From contig JAKFWF010000062.1 in assembly GCA_021730785.1 (NCBI GenBank), positions 143,047-207,046 of the forward strand: a DNA stretch of 64,000 bases, given 5' to 3'. Shown here piece by piece: positions 9,240 through 17,138 of the stretch. Numbering within the stretch: position 1 is the first letter of the stretch; each line of letters starts with the position of its first letter. The translations under genes and the position numbers were made by a program. The notes under the pieces are model-generated. The model did no database searches. It was not told where the DNA came from and worked only from the letters and a program-made list of their open reading frames with translations. This stretch comes from Hyphomicrobiaceae bacterium (GTDB lineage: Bacteria > Pseudomonadota > Alphaproteobacteria > Rhizobiales > Hyphomicrobiaceae).

Positions 9240-9572
9240 CGCAGCCATGCACCGGTCGCGGCCAAGCTGATCGGTTCGCTGCCAAGTGCCGCCGAACGGC
9301 AAGCATCATCCCGGCATTCATTGCCGGGGCTAGAACCTGCGCAGCTGCAGGCACTGACTTGTGGTGCAATGGGGCCATGGCTCAGGCGGTCGCTTGACAC
9401 TTCGGGGTCGGATTTCGGGATCGGATAGAGTGGCGATTGGATCGCCCGATCCTGCGCGCGAAAGTCGCGCGCGCCTGAGTACGGCGCATGGCCCCTGCGC
9501 GAGGCTGTCGCTGGCGGTTGCCGGAGGGCTCGCGTAGGAAGCCCTGCCGAGCCACTCAACCAACAGTCCCCC
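9240..9572 (+). other. Intergenic stretch with hairpin and a tRNA-Ala-like 5' fragment
   Basis: No convincing gene. A 7-bp hairpin CCCGGCA/TGCCGGG with loop TTCAT lies at 9310-9328 and may terminate the TIGR02300 transcript, though no T-run follows. At 9371-9385 GGGGCCATGGCTCAG matches the acceptor and D-arm start of tRNA-Ala with one change, but the rest of a tRNA is absent; it may be a relic or chance. In related genomes a tRNA-Ala often sits near this gene, from general knowledge. Confidence 0.35.
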
Positions 9573-10361
9573 GTGTCGATCCTCCTGCTGCTGAAACTGA
9601 CTGTGACGCCGCTGCTGGTCGCCGGCATGAGCCTCGTTGCCCGCCGCTTCGGGCCGGCGGTCGGCGGCTTGATCATGGGACTGCCGTGGATGACCGGGCC
9701 GGTGCTGTTCTTCCTCGCGGTGGAGCACGGCGACGGCTACCTCGTCGAAGCGTCGCGCGGCGCGTTGCTGGCGGTACCACTGTTCGGCCTGTTCGGTCTC
9801 GTCTACACCACGGTCGCCCGCTGGTCCGGCTGGCCGCTGAGCCTCGCGTCGGCCGCGATCGCATTTGCCATTGCCGGGTGGTTCATCAGTGCCGTGGCCG
9901 CGCCGCCGACGATCATTGCCATGGCCGGCATCGCAACCCTGCTCGCGGCCCATGCGGCGATCCCGCGGCCGGCGGCAAGTGCCGCCCTGCGCCTGCCCTG
10001 GTGGGACATCCCGGCCCGCATGGGGGCGACCGCTGCGGTGGTCGGCGCCATCGCGCTCACCTCGGATGTCCTGGGCCCGACCTTGTCCGGCATTGCCTCC
10101 AGCTACCCCGTGATCCTGACCGTGGTCGGCGTGTTCACCCATGCCCAGGGCGGCCGGCACGCGATCACCGCGCTGGTGCGCAGCCTCATGCTGTCGCTGA
10201 TCGGGTTCACGGCGTTCTTTTGGCTGGTCGCGGAACTGGCGCCGCTGTGGGGACGTGAGCTGGCCTATATCGCGGCCACCATCGGCGGCTTGAGCTACAA
10301 TTCGAGCCTCCTCATGTTCAATCGCTGGCGCGCCAAGGCGGCGCCATCGACACCCGCCTGA
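9573..10361 (+). CDS. Integral membrane protein of unknown function
   Basis: A 262-residue protein with about eight hydrophobic helices, starting MSILLLLKLTVTPLLVAGMS. The stretch RRFGPAVGGLIMGLPWMTGP followed by VLFFLAVEHG looks conserved-family-like, with small residues and prolines in a helix pair, and a second similar passage (DVLGPTLSGIASSYPVILTV) occurs in the second half, suggesting an internal duplication of about four helices. This resembles small inner-membrane proteins of the GlpM type, but I cannot assign a substrate. It lies 51 bp upstream of the GST gene and may be co-transcribed. Confidence 0.7.
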   Translation: MSILLLLKLTVTPLLVAGMSLVARRFGPAVGGLIMGLPWMTGPVLFFLAVEHGDGYLVEASRGALLAVPLFGLFGLVYTTVARWSGWPLSLASAAIAFAIAGWFISAVAAPPTIIAMAGIATLLAAHAAIPRPAASAALRLPWWDIPARMGATAAVVGAIALTSDVLGPTLSGIASSYPVILTVVGVFTHAQGGRHAITALVRSLMLSLIGFTAFFWLVAELAPLWGRELAYIAATIGGLSYNSSLLMFNRWRAKAAPSTPA

Positions 10362-10412
10362 CGCCCATCGTAGGCTCGGCCCCCGTATCGACGCCAATCG
10401 CTGGAGGCACCT

Positions 10413-11039
10413 GTGGCAGAGCTGGAACTGATCGGCGCGCCGTTCTCGAACTACGTGCGGGCGCTGCGCATGTTGTGCGAGGAAAAGGGCGTCGCCTACA
10501 AGCTGACCCCGGTGCGCCCGCATACCCCCGAGGTCACCGCGATCCATCCGGCCGGGCAAATCCCCTGCCTGCGGCATGGCGACGTTGCTGTGTTCGAGAG
10601 CCAGGCGATCGCGACCTACATCGACAAGGCGTTTGCGGGTGCGAAATTCATCCCCGAGGACGCGGAGGGGGCCGCCTACACAACGCAGTGGATTTCCTAT
10701 GGCAACGTCAAGGTCGACCGCTGGATCATGCGCGAGTTCGTGGTGCCGACAGCCTTCGCCGACAAGGTGAAGGGGCCTGACATGGTCCGGATCAACGGGG
10801 CGATCCCTGAGATCGAGAAATGCCTGTCGACACTGCAAACCGCGGTCGCCAAGGGCGGCTATTTGGCTGGCAGCGCGCTGACCTTCGCCGACATGAACAT
10901 CGTACCAATGCTCGCAACCTTCGGCCAGTTCCCACAAGGCACTGCGACCCTGGCCAAGTATCCGGGCCTCGGTGCCTACATGGCCAAGCTGACCGCCAGG
11001 CCCTCCTATGTGAACACCGCGCCACCGCCGCGGGCGTGA
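10413..11039 (+). CDS. Glutathione S-transferase family protein
   Basis: A 208-residue protein with the two-domain GST layout: thioredoxin-like N-terminus (MAELELIGAPFSNYVRALRM, with Ser/Asn at the glutathione-activating position; cis-Pro in HPAGQIPCLRHGD; ESQAIATYID for gamma-glutamyl binding) and an all-helical C-terminus with LTFADMNIVPMLATF, the usual N-capping box. It conjugates or reduces electrophiles with glutathione in the cytoplasm; the true substrate is unknown. The start is a GTG at 10413 with GGAGG at 10403-10407. Confidence 0.9.
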   Translation: MAELELIGAPFSNYVRALRMLCEEKGVAYKLTPVRPHTPEVTAIHPAGQIPCLRHGDVAVFESQAIATYIDKAFAGAKFIPEDAEGAAYTTQWISYGNVKVDRWIMREFVVPTAFADKVKGPDMVRINGAIPEIEKCLSTLQTAVAKGGYLAGSALTFADMNIVPMLATFGQFPQGTATLAKYPGLGAYMAKLTARPSYVNTAPPPRA

Positions 11040-11044
11040 TGCAC

Positions 11045-11632
11045 CTACCGCCCCGCCACCCTCAGTGCCAGATACGCGTTGATCATCTTCAGCATTTCGG
11101 TTTTCACCGTGGCCGAGCGGTTGACGTACGCGACGACGGGCCAGGCGAGGTAGCCGTTGACCCCCGTGACGTTGGCCATGCCCGGCGTCGCATCGATGGC
11201 CACGCCGTCCTTGATGACGACGCGCGGCGCAAAGGTCGCGGCAATTGGAACCAGCTGTTGGCTGGTCGTAATCTCGCAAGCAACCGGCTGGGGCGGCGCC
11301 TCGAACGTGATATTGGCCGCGGTCAAGGCCCGCGTCACGAGCGCGCGGGTGATCTTGATCGACACGGTGCAGCGCGCGTCCTGCAGCAGCTCGCGGGTCA
11401 GGCGGCGCAAATCGTCGCGCTCCTGGTCGGTGAGCCAGGCCGGGTACTCGCAAACGATGTCGGCGCCCCGGCCCCGTGCCAGCTCGGTGAAACAATCGCG
11501 GCCTGTCGCAGACGGAGCCGCCCCTGCAGCTCCGGCAATCATCAGCAGCGTGGCACCGGTGAGGGCGAGTGCAACGGCCAGGCCCACTCCAGAACGCACA
11601 CGCGCAGCCATGACAGCACTCCGCAATCGCAT
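11045..11632 (-). CDS. Secreted hypothetical protein
   Basis: A 195-residue protein with a hydrophobic N-terminal signal (VGLAVALALTGATLLMIAGA then AGAA cleavage-like site). A nearby internal start at 11611 (MAARVRSG) would give a more typical signal length. The mature part has cysteines in RDCFTELARG, IVCEYPAW, DARCTVS and VACEITT, likely two disulfides, and a C-terminus with VNRSATVKTEMLKMINAYLA. I do not recognise the family. It converges on the GST gene with 5 bp between stops. Confidence 0.55.
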   Translation of the reverse strand: MRLRSAVMAARVRSGVGLAVALALTGATLLMIAGAAGAAPSATGRDCFTELARGRGADIVCEYPAWLTDQERDDLRRLTRELLQDARCTVSIKITRALVTRALTAANITFEAPPQPVACEITTSQQLVPIAATFAPRVVIKDGVAIDATPGMANVTGVNGYLAWPVVAYVNRSATVKTEMLKMINAYLALRVAGR

Positions 11633-11779
11633 TTGTGAACTGCCGACAGGCGGTCAGGCCGACAAAAAGCCCTGGAACTGCGGATTTTTCAGGGAGATTT
11701 GATGGCCCAATGTGCTTGAAGGTTGCAAAGCCTTGGTATAGCTAGCGAACAACTCCGATTTTCCAGCATGAGGACGACC

Positions 11780-11923
11780 ATGAGCAGCGATATGACCGGC
11801 GGTCACCCGGACATGGACTATGCGGAGCACAACCGCACGTTCAACGGCTTCATCCTCGGCACCAAGATTCTGAGCGGAATTGTCATTCTGCTGCTGATCG
11901 GAATGCTCGTTTTCCTCGTTTGA
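11780..11923 (+). CDS. aa3-type cytochrome c oxidase subunit IV
   Basis: A 47-residue single-helix membrane protein. The soluble N-terminus with DMDYAEHNRTFNGFILGTKI followed by one hydrophobic helix (LSGIVILLLIGMLVFLV) matches the bacterial aa3 oxidase subunit IV family (PF07835 type), a small accessory subunit packed against the oxidase core. I prefer ATG 11780, which has AGGACG at 11771-11776; ATG 11768 is an alternative. In alphaproteobacteria this gene often precedes pntAA away from the other oxidase genes, as here. Confidence 0.85.
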   Translation: MSSDMTGGHPDMDYAEHNRTFNGFILGTKILSGIVILLLIGMLVFLV

Positions 11924-12031
11924 GCTTCGGACCATCGGCAAAGTCTGCCGCGTCCTGCTTCCCTGCCTGCACTGAATCTCCCGCCTCCGGACGGCCCTCC
12001 CTCGGCCGTTGCGCCACTTGGATTGCACACC

Positions 12032-13174
12032 ATGGTCACCATCGCCGTCACCTCCGAAGGCGCGGGCGAAACTCGCGTCGCGGCAACGCCGGATACCGTC
12101 AAGAAACTCATCGCCGCCGGCTGCGCGGTCAAGGTGCAGGCGGGGGCCGGCGCCCACTCGCGGTTCGCCGACGCCCAGTATCAAGCGGCCGGCGCGACGA
12201 TTGCGGCAACCGCGGCGGAGGCGATTGCCGACGCCGACATTTTGCTCAAAGTGCGCCGCCCGTCTGCGACCGAAGTGCGCGGTTTGAAGGCCGGCGCCCT
12301 GGTCGCTGCCATCCTCGCCCCCTACGACGACCGCGCCGACCTAGACGGCCTCGCCGGCACGGGTGCATCTCTGTTCGCCATGGAATTCATGCCGCGCATC
12401 ACGCGGGCCCAGTCGATGGACGTGCTGTCGAGCCAGGCCAACCTCGCCGGCTACAAGGCGGTGGTGGATGCCGCCTCGATGTTCGAGCAGGCGGTGCCGA
12501 TGATGATGACGGCGGCCGGCACCGTGCCCGCCGCCAAGATGTTCATCATGGGCGTCGGCGTCGCCGGTCTCCAGGCGATTGCGACGGCGCGACGGCTTGG
12601 AGCCATCGTCAGCGCGACCGACGTGCGCCCGGCGACCAAGGAGCAGGTGGCATCCCTCGGCGCCAAGTTCATTGCCGTCGAGGACGACGAATTCAAGCAG
12701 GCGCAGACGGCGGCCGGCTACGCCAAGCCCATGAGCGCCGAGTATCAGAAGAAGCAGGCGGAACTGGTCACAGCCCATCTCAAGATCCAGGATGTGGTGA
12801 TCACCACCGCGCTGATCCCGGGCCGGCCGGCGCCCAAGCTGATCACCCGCGCCATGGTCGACGGCATGAAGCCCGGCGCCGTGATCATGGATCTGGCCGC
12901 CGAACGCGGCGGCAACTGCGAGCTGACCGAACCCGGCAAAATCGTCGATCACAACGGCGTGCGTATCTCCGGCCCGCTGAACCTTGCCGGCACGGTCCCC
13001 GTGAACGCGTCGAGCCTCTACGCCCGTAACCTGCTGACCTTCCTCGAGACCATGATCGACAAGAAGGACAAGGTCTTGAAAATCAACTGGGACGACGAAT
13101 TGATCAAAGGCACGCTCGTCGCCAAGGACGGCAAAATCGTCCACCCGAACCTGATGGCAAAGGAAGGTATGTGA
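12032..13174 (+). CDS. pntAA: NAD(P) transhydrogenase subunit alpha part 1 (NAD-binding)
   Basis: A 380-residue soluble protein, dI of proton-translocating transhydrogenase, which binds NAD(H) and passes hydride to NADP at the PntB dIII domain. The N-terminus ([20 protein letters not shown]) is the alanine-dehydrogenase-like opening and [20 protein letters not shown] is the Rossmann glycine motif followed by the acidic TDVR that prefers NAD. ATG 12032 is preferred over 12023 because the family starts at MVTIAV. Its stop overlaps the start of pntAB (TGATG), so the two halves of alpha are translationally coupled. Confidence 0.95.
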   Translation: MVTIAVTSEGAGETRVAATPDTVKKLIAAGCAVKVQAGAGAHSRFADAQYQAAGATIAATAAEAIADADILLKVRRPSATEVRGLKAGALVAAILAPYDDRADLDGLAGTGASLFAMEFMPRITRAQSMDVLSSQANLAGYKAVVDAASMFEQAVPMMMTAAGTVPAAKMFIMGVGVAGLQAIATARRLGAIVSATDVRPATKEQVASLGAKFIAVEDDEFKQAQTAAGYAKPMSAEYQKKQAELVTAHLKIQDVVITTALIPGRPAPKLITRAMVDGMKPGAVIMDLAAERGGNCELTEPGKIVDHNGVRISGPLNLAGTVPVNASSLYARNLLTFLETMIDKKDKVLKINWDDELIKGTLVAKDGKIVHPNLMAKEGM

Positions 13175-13557
13175 TGACCATGCTGAGCAAATCCTCCCTC
13201 GCCCTCGCAGCACTCACCGCGTCCGCCACTATCGCCCACGCCTCGGGCGGCGGTGATGTTTCGCCGGCGATCTACCAGCTGATGGTGTTCGTGATCGCGA
13301 TCTTCGTCGGCTACTTCGTGGTGTGGGGTGTGACGCCAGCACTCCACACGCCGCTGATGGCCGTCACCAACGCGATCAGTAGCGTGATCGTGGTCGGCGC
13401 GCTGCTGGCCGGCGGCGTCGCGCTGATCGATACCGGTTCAGGCATCGCCAAGTTCTTCGGCTTCCTCGCCCTCATCATGGCGTCCGTGAACATCTTCGGT
13501 GGCTTCCTCGTCACCCAGCGCATGCTCGCGATGTACAAGAAGAAAGAGAAAAAGTGA
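13174..13557 (+). CDS. pntAB: NAD(P) transhydrogenase subunit alpha part 2 (membrane)
   Basis: A 127-residue membrane protein. An N-terminal signal-like helix ([20 protein letters not shown]) precedes [20 protein letters not shown] and two more helices, the small membrane half of dII that with PntB forms the proton channel. The split of alpha into two genes is typical of alphaproteobacteria. Candidate starts are GTG 13171, ATG 13174 and ATG 13180; I chose 13174 because it overlaps the pntAA stop. Confidence 0.92.
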   Translation: MTMLSKSSLALAALTASATIAHASGGGDVSPAIYQLMVFVIAIFVGYFVVWGVTPALHTPLMAVTNAISSVIVVGALLAGGVALIDTGSGIAKFFGFLALIMASVNIFGGFLVTQRMLAMYKKKEKK

Positions 13558-13565
13558 GCTAAGGG

Positions 13566-13662
13566 CGAATAGGGAGTAGCGAATAGCGAATAGTAATTCG
13601 CCTGAAATCCGCACCTCCATTCTCCGCACTTTATTCTCTACTCCCTACTCCCTATTCGCTAC
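13566..13662 (+). repeat. Inverted heptamer-repeat pair between pntAB and pntB
   Basis: The 118-bp spacer is mostly repeat. The left arm (13566-13593) is built of units such as CGAATAG and GGAGTAG; the right arm (13632-13662) is the reverse-complement type, with CTACTCC and CTATTCG units. The arms can pair into a long imperfect hairpin with about 38 nt of loop. It stops 13 bp before the pntB start and has no ORF. The same unit vocabulary occurs at 30226-30267/30651-30684 and 42547-42680. Confidence 0.85.
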
Positions 13663-13675
13663 GGAACCACCTCCC

Positions 13676-15079
13676 ATGTCCGCCAACCTGACCGCCATCC
13701 TCTACCTCGTCTCGGGCGTGCTGTTCATCATGGCGCTGCAGGGGCTGTCGAGCCCGGCGTCGTCGCGCATGGGCAACATCTACGGCATGGTCGGCATGAC
13801 CATCGCCATCCTGACCACGCTCGCCAACCTCACGGGCGGTGACAGCGCGTTGACCTGGGTGCTGATCCTGGGCGGCCTCGGCATCGGTGCTGCGATCGGC
13901 GCCTACACCGCCCGCATGATCCCGATGACCATGATGCCGGAACTGGTTGCAGCCTTCCACTCGCTGGTCGGCTTGGCCGCCGTGTTCGTCGCGGCAGCCG
14001 CGCTGTATGCGCCCGAAGCGTTCGGCATCGGCAAGCCCGGCACGATTGCAGCGGCAAGTCTCGCTGAAATGTCGATTGGGGCTGCGATCGGCGCCATCAC
14101 CTTCACCGGCTCGGTCATCGCCTTCGCCAAGCTCTCCGGCCGCATGCCGGGCAAGCCCATCCTCCTGCCCATGCGGCACGCGATCAACCTCGGCCTCGGC
14201 GCCGCCTTGATCCTGCTGATCTACCTGTTCTGCCAGACCGAATCCTCGCTCCTGTTCTGGCTCATCGTGATCGCGGCCCTGGCCTTCGGCGGCCTGCTCA
14301 TCATCCCGATCGGCGGCGCCGACATGCCCGTGGTCGTCTCGATGTTGAACTCCTACTCGGGTTGGGCGGCAGCCGGCATCGGCTTCACGCTCGGCAATAT
14401 CGCGCTCATCATCACGGGTGCGCTGGTCGGCTCGTCGGGCGCGATCCTGTCGTACATCATGTGCAAAGGCATGAATCGGTCGTTCGTCTCGGTGATCGCG
14501 GGCGGATTCGGCGGCGAGGTGGCGGCTGCCGCCGGCGCGACCGAGCAGCGCCCGGTCAAGCTCGGCTCGGCCGAGGACGCGTCCTACCTGATGAAGAACG
14601 CGCAGAAGGTGATCATCGTGCCCGGCTACGGCATGGCGGTCGCCCAGGCCCAGCACGCGCTGCGCGAGATGGCCGATACGCTGAAGAAGGCCGGCGTCGA
14701 AGTGAAGTATGCGATCCACCCCGTGGCGGGGCGCATGCCGGGCCACATGAACGTGCTGCTGGCCGAAGCCAGCGTGCCGTACGACGAGGTATTCGAGCTG
14801 GAGGACATCAATAGCGAGTTCTCTCAGGCCGACATCGCCTTCGTGATCGGCGCCAACGACGTGACGAACCCTGCCGCCGAGGAGGACAAGACCTCGCCGA
14901 TCTACGGCATGCCCGTCCTGCAGGTGTGGAAGGCCGGCACCGTGATGTTCAACAAGCGGTCGCTCGCCTCGGGCTACGCCGGCGTCGACAATCCGTTGTT
15001 CTACAAGGACAACACCATGATGCTGCTGGGCGACGCCAAGAAGATGACCGAAACCATCGTCAAGGCACTCGCGCATTGA
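13676..15079 (+). CDS. pntB: NAD(P) transhydrogenase subunit beta
   Basis: A 467-residue protein. The first ~270 residues are about nine membrane helices of dII; the remainder is the NADP-binding dIII with VIIVPGYGMAVAQAQHALRE, HPVAGRMPGHMNVLLAEA and a KRSLASGYAGVDNPLF loop that closes over NADP(H). With PntAA/PntAB it couples proton re-entry to NADPH formation at the inner membrane. Length and ending are normal, so the operon appears intact despite the repeat insertion just upstream. Confidence 0.96.
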   Translation: MSANLTAILYLVSGVLFIMALQGLSSPASSRMGNIYGMVGMTIAILTTLANLTGGDSALTWVLILGGLGIGAAIGAYTARMIPMTMMPELVAAFHSLVGLAAVFVAAAALYAPEAFGIGKPGTIAAASLAEMSIGAAIGAITFTGSVIAFAKLSGRMPGKPILLPMRHAINLGLGAALILLIYLFCQTESSLLFWLIVIAALAFGGLLIIPIGGADMPVVVSMLNSYSGWAAAGIGFTLGNIALIITGALVGSSGAILSYIMCKGMNRSFVSVIAGGFGGEVAAAAGATEQRPVKLGSAEDASYLMKNAQKVIIVPGYGMAVAQAQHALREMADTLKKAGVEVKYAIHPVAGRMPGHMNVLLAEASVPYDEVFELEDINSEFSQADIAFVIGANDVTNPAAEEDKTSPIYGMPVLQVWKAGTVMFNKRSLASGYAGVDNPLFYKDNTMMLLGDAKKMTETIVKALAH

Positions 15080-15100
15080 GGGGGTTAGAAAGCTGTTCGT

Positions 15101-15610
15101 TTGCCGACCTACACCATCCGCCCCTTCGAACCTCGCGACCGCGAGGCCGTGATCGATCTCAAGTGGGAGATGTCGAGGTTCCACGAACACCTCCCGCCGT
15201 CCGGCACGCCGATCGATCGCGACTACGATCACTCGCGTGACGCTGCCCGTGCCGCCATCACCCGCGATCTGAGCTACATCGAGACCAAAGGTGGTGCGCT
15301 GCTGGTCGCCGAAGTGGACGGCCGGCTCGTCGGCTACTTGAGCTGGTACATCGACGACCGTGCCGGCAGCGCGACGATTTTTCCCGAGCGCCGCCCCCTC
15401 GCCTATGTGGCAGGCGTCTGCGTCACCGCGTCCCATCGCAGCCGCGGCATCGGCACGGCGCTGCTCGCCCACGCCGAGGCCCAAGCGCGCGAACGCGGCA
15501 TCGCCCGCCTCGGCATCGGCGTCAGAACCAGCAATGGCGGTGCCGTGCGGCTCTATGAGGAGTTCGGTTTCTGTGGCATCGAGCTGCGGATGTTCAAGGC
15601 CCTCGACTGA
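15101..15610 (+). CDS. GNAT family N-acetyltransferase
   Basis: A 169-residue GNAT protein. Motif A is visible as YVAGVCVTASHRSRGIGTAL with the Q/RxxGxG/A acetyl-CoA loop written RSRGIG, and motif B as AVRLYEEFGFCGIELRMFK. The start is a TTG at 15101, in frame with the family-like opening PTYTIRPFEPRDREAV; the ribosome-binding site is weak. Substrate unknown. Followed 27 bp later by a second GNAT gene. Confidence 0.85.
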   Translation: MPTYTIRPFEPRDREAVIDLKWEMSRFHEHLPPSGTPIDRDYDHSRDAARAAITRDLSYIETKGGALLVAEVDGRLVGYLSWYIDDRAGSATIFPERRPLAYVAGVCVTASHRSRGIGTALLAHAEAQARERGIARLGIGVRTSNGGAVRLYEEFGFCGIELRMFKALD

Positions 15611-15637
15611 GGCTGCCCTTTACGGCACAAGCCGTCC

Positions 15638-16123
15638 ATGCCCACCGTCACCATTCGCAAGACGACCGACGCCGACCGTCCGGTTCTTCTGCGGTTCATC
15701 CTCGATCTGAACACCCTCGAAGCCGCTTTCGAACAGGATCGGCGGATCGACGATGCGTTTGCTGCGACCACGCTCGACTGGTCGCTGGCCAAGGTGCGCG
15801 ATGGCGGCGGCGTTGCCTTGATCGCCGTCGATTCTGCCGAGGGCGCCGTCGGCTGGGTGGCGGCCCACAGCGAGCCGTACCCGACCTATGTCCGCAGCGA
15901 GACGGCGGCCTTCGGCTACGTCGCCGAGCTTTATGTCGTGCCAACCTGGCGCGGGCGCGGCGTCGGGCGCGCACTGATCGGCGCCGTGGGCGCCCATTTC
16001 CGCGACCAGGGGCATAAGCACATCATGATCGGCGCGCTCGCCGGCAACGGCGACGCACGGACCGCCTACAAAGCGCTGGGGTTTCGCCCCTATGCCGTGG
16101 AGTACGTGATGGAGTTGGGATGA
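15638..16123 (+). CDS. GNAT family N-acetyltransferase
   Basis: A 161-residue GNAT protein with motif A YVAELYVVPTWRGRGVGRAL (acetyl-CoA loop RGRGVG) and motif B ARTAYKALGFRPYAVEY. It opens MPTVTIRKTTDADRPVLLRF, the same layout as its upstream neighbour, so the pair may stem from an old duplication, although identity is low. Probably acetylates a small molecule or a protein N-terminus; the acceptor cannot be told. Likely co-transcribed with the preceding gene. Confidence 0.85.
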   Translation: MPTVTIRKTTDADRPVLLRFILDLNTLEAAFEQDRRIDDAFAATTLDWSLAKVRDGGGVALIAVDSAEGAVGWVAAHSEPYPTYVRSETAAFGYVAELYVVPTWRGRGVGRALIGAVGAHFRDQGHKHIMIGALAGNGDARTAYKALGFRPYAVEYVMELG

Positions 16124-16301
16124 CTGCCACATATCCATTGCAGTTGCTTCGCCGGTGCCTGCATCTGGACCGTCCTCGGCGCCACTCGATTCAGCAAATG
16201 CCTAACGAAGCGTCACCCTAAAACTCATTCATCCTGTTGCTCCGGCGCGCTTGTCAGTCCTGCGCATTCATGTCACCATTTCCCCAGGTTCAAACAACTG
16301 G

Positions 16302-16313
16302 AAGGAGGTGATC
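16302..16313 (+). promoter_or_regulatory. Exceptionally strong ribosome-binding site
   Basis: AAGGAGGTGATC is complementary over 12 nt to the standard 3' end of bacterial 16S rRNA. The AGGAGG core is 7 nt upstream of the ATG at 16316, the ideal spacing. No other start in the window has a match of this length, which argues that the tiny ORF is translated. Confidence 0.8.
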
Positions 16314-16315
16314 TG

Positions 16316-16396
16316 ATGTCGAGTGAGATGAAGATGACGCCGGTACGGCTCAGGTTCATTCGGGCGACGCTGGAGCAATCTCCGCAGTCTGCATGA
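16316..16396 (+). CDS. Candidate 26-residue micropeptide
   Basis: The frame from ATG 16316 to TGA 16394-16396 encodes MSSEMKMTPVRLRFIRATLE followed by QSPQSA. It is basic in the middle, with no signal peptide or membrane segment. Evidence for translation is the 12-nt perfect Shine-Dalgarno just upstream and a strong intrinsic terminator 57 bp downstream, which together delimit a short transcription unit in a gap of about 590 bp. I recognise no family; it could be a leader peptide or a free-standing micropeptide. Confidence 0.5.
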   Translation: MSSEMKMTPVRLRFIRATLEQSPQSA

Positions 16397-16452
16397 TGGA
16401 CGATAGATGAGCCAGGCGCAGCCAAGTCGCGCTGCCGGCCGCTGATCTCACG

Positions 16453-16480
16453 AAGGGCGATCCGAAAGGGTCGCCCTTTT
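16453..16480 (+). terminator. Intrinsic terminator after the micro-ORF
   Basis: AAGGGCGATCC, a GAAA loop and GGGTCGCCCTT form an 11-bp stem with one T-G wobble, closed by a GNRA-type tetraloop and followed by a T-run. This is the clearest Rho-independent terminator in the window. The stem-terminal A/T pairs mean it could also work on the other strand. Confidence 0.85.
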
Positions 16481-16715
16481 CGTATGTGTCTAGCATGGGC
16501 GCTGACTTGGAGGTGAAAGTCCTCTCCTGATCAATGTCCAGCGCGAGCAGCAGCTTTTTGGCCCTCGAGGTACTTCAAGGTCGGTTGATCAACGGCTCGC
16601 AACTCGCGCGTCCCCACCAATCCTTAAGCATTTCAGCGCAACCCTGGCCCGCTTGGATCACCGCCAGGCGTGAAGGCGTCAATCGGTCGTGCCTGGTGCC
16701 CTGTGGGAACTGTCG

Positions 16716-17123
16716 ATGCGCATACCGTCCCTGCTGACCAGTCTCATTGCAGCCGCTCTCGCGGTCGCAGCATTGCCTGAGCCAATCCTGGCGCGCGGCG
16801 GCAGTGGTGGCAGCGGCACGAGTGCGGCCACTGCCAGCGGCACCGGCCGAAGCGCGCCAGCTGCACCGACCGGTCGCGCGGCTACAGCGCCGGCGCAGCA
16901 GTCGGCGCCGGCGGCACCACGCATTTCGACTCCAGCACAGGTCCGTGACAAGGCCTTGGCGTTCGAAAAACCGGTCGCGCCGCTCGCCGGTGTTCGCGCC
17001 CGAACCCCGTCGATCCCGGCATCCAAGCCCAAGGGACACATCAGCGGCTGCGAGAACTCGAACTGCCCCGATCCGAATGCGGCGCCGAAACAGGTGCCGC
17101 CCGCCCCCTCGTGGTCGTTGTAG
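16716..17123 (+). CDS. Secreted Ala/Pro-rich low-complexity protein
   Basis: A 135-residue product. The ATG at 16716 gives a signal peptide (MRIPSLLTSLIAAALAVAAL ending near LARGG); the longer frame start at 16689 lacks support. The mature region is Gly/Ser/Ala/Pro-rich and ends with GCENSNCPDP, two cysteines, and a short Pro-rich tail. It looks disordered and exported. No family recognised; the compositional bias leaves some chance that it is not a real gene. Confidence 0.5.
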   Translation: MRIPSLLTSLIAAALAVAALPEPILARGGSGGSGTSAATASGTGRSAPAAPTGRAATAPAQQSAPAAPRISTPAQVRDKALAFEKPVAPLAGVRARTPSIPASKPKGHISGCENSNCPDPNAAPKQVPPAPSWSL

Positions 17124-17138
17124 TCCCTGCTACAGCTC

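Noticed and set aside
9371..9385. tRNA-Ala gene
   Set aside because: Only the first 15 nt resemble tRNA-Ala; no anticodon or T arm follows, so it is at most a relic.
13652..15484. 610-residue open frame antisense to pntB and the GNAT gene
   Set aside because: Spans two well-supported genes on the other strand and has the composition of a shadow frame.
16500..16560. Group II intron fragment
   Set aside because: GGTGAAAGTCC at 16511-16521 recalls intron domain I, but no domain V/VI and no intron-encoded protein are present.
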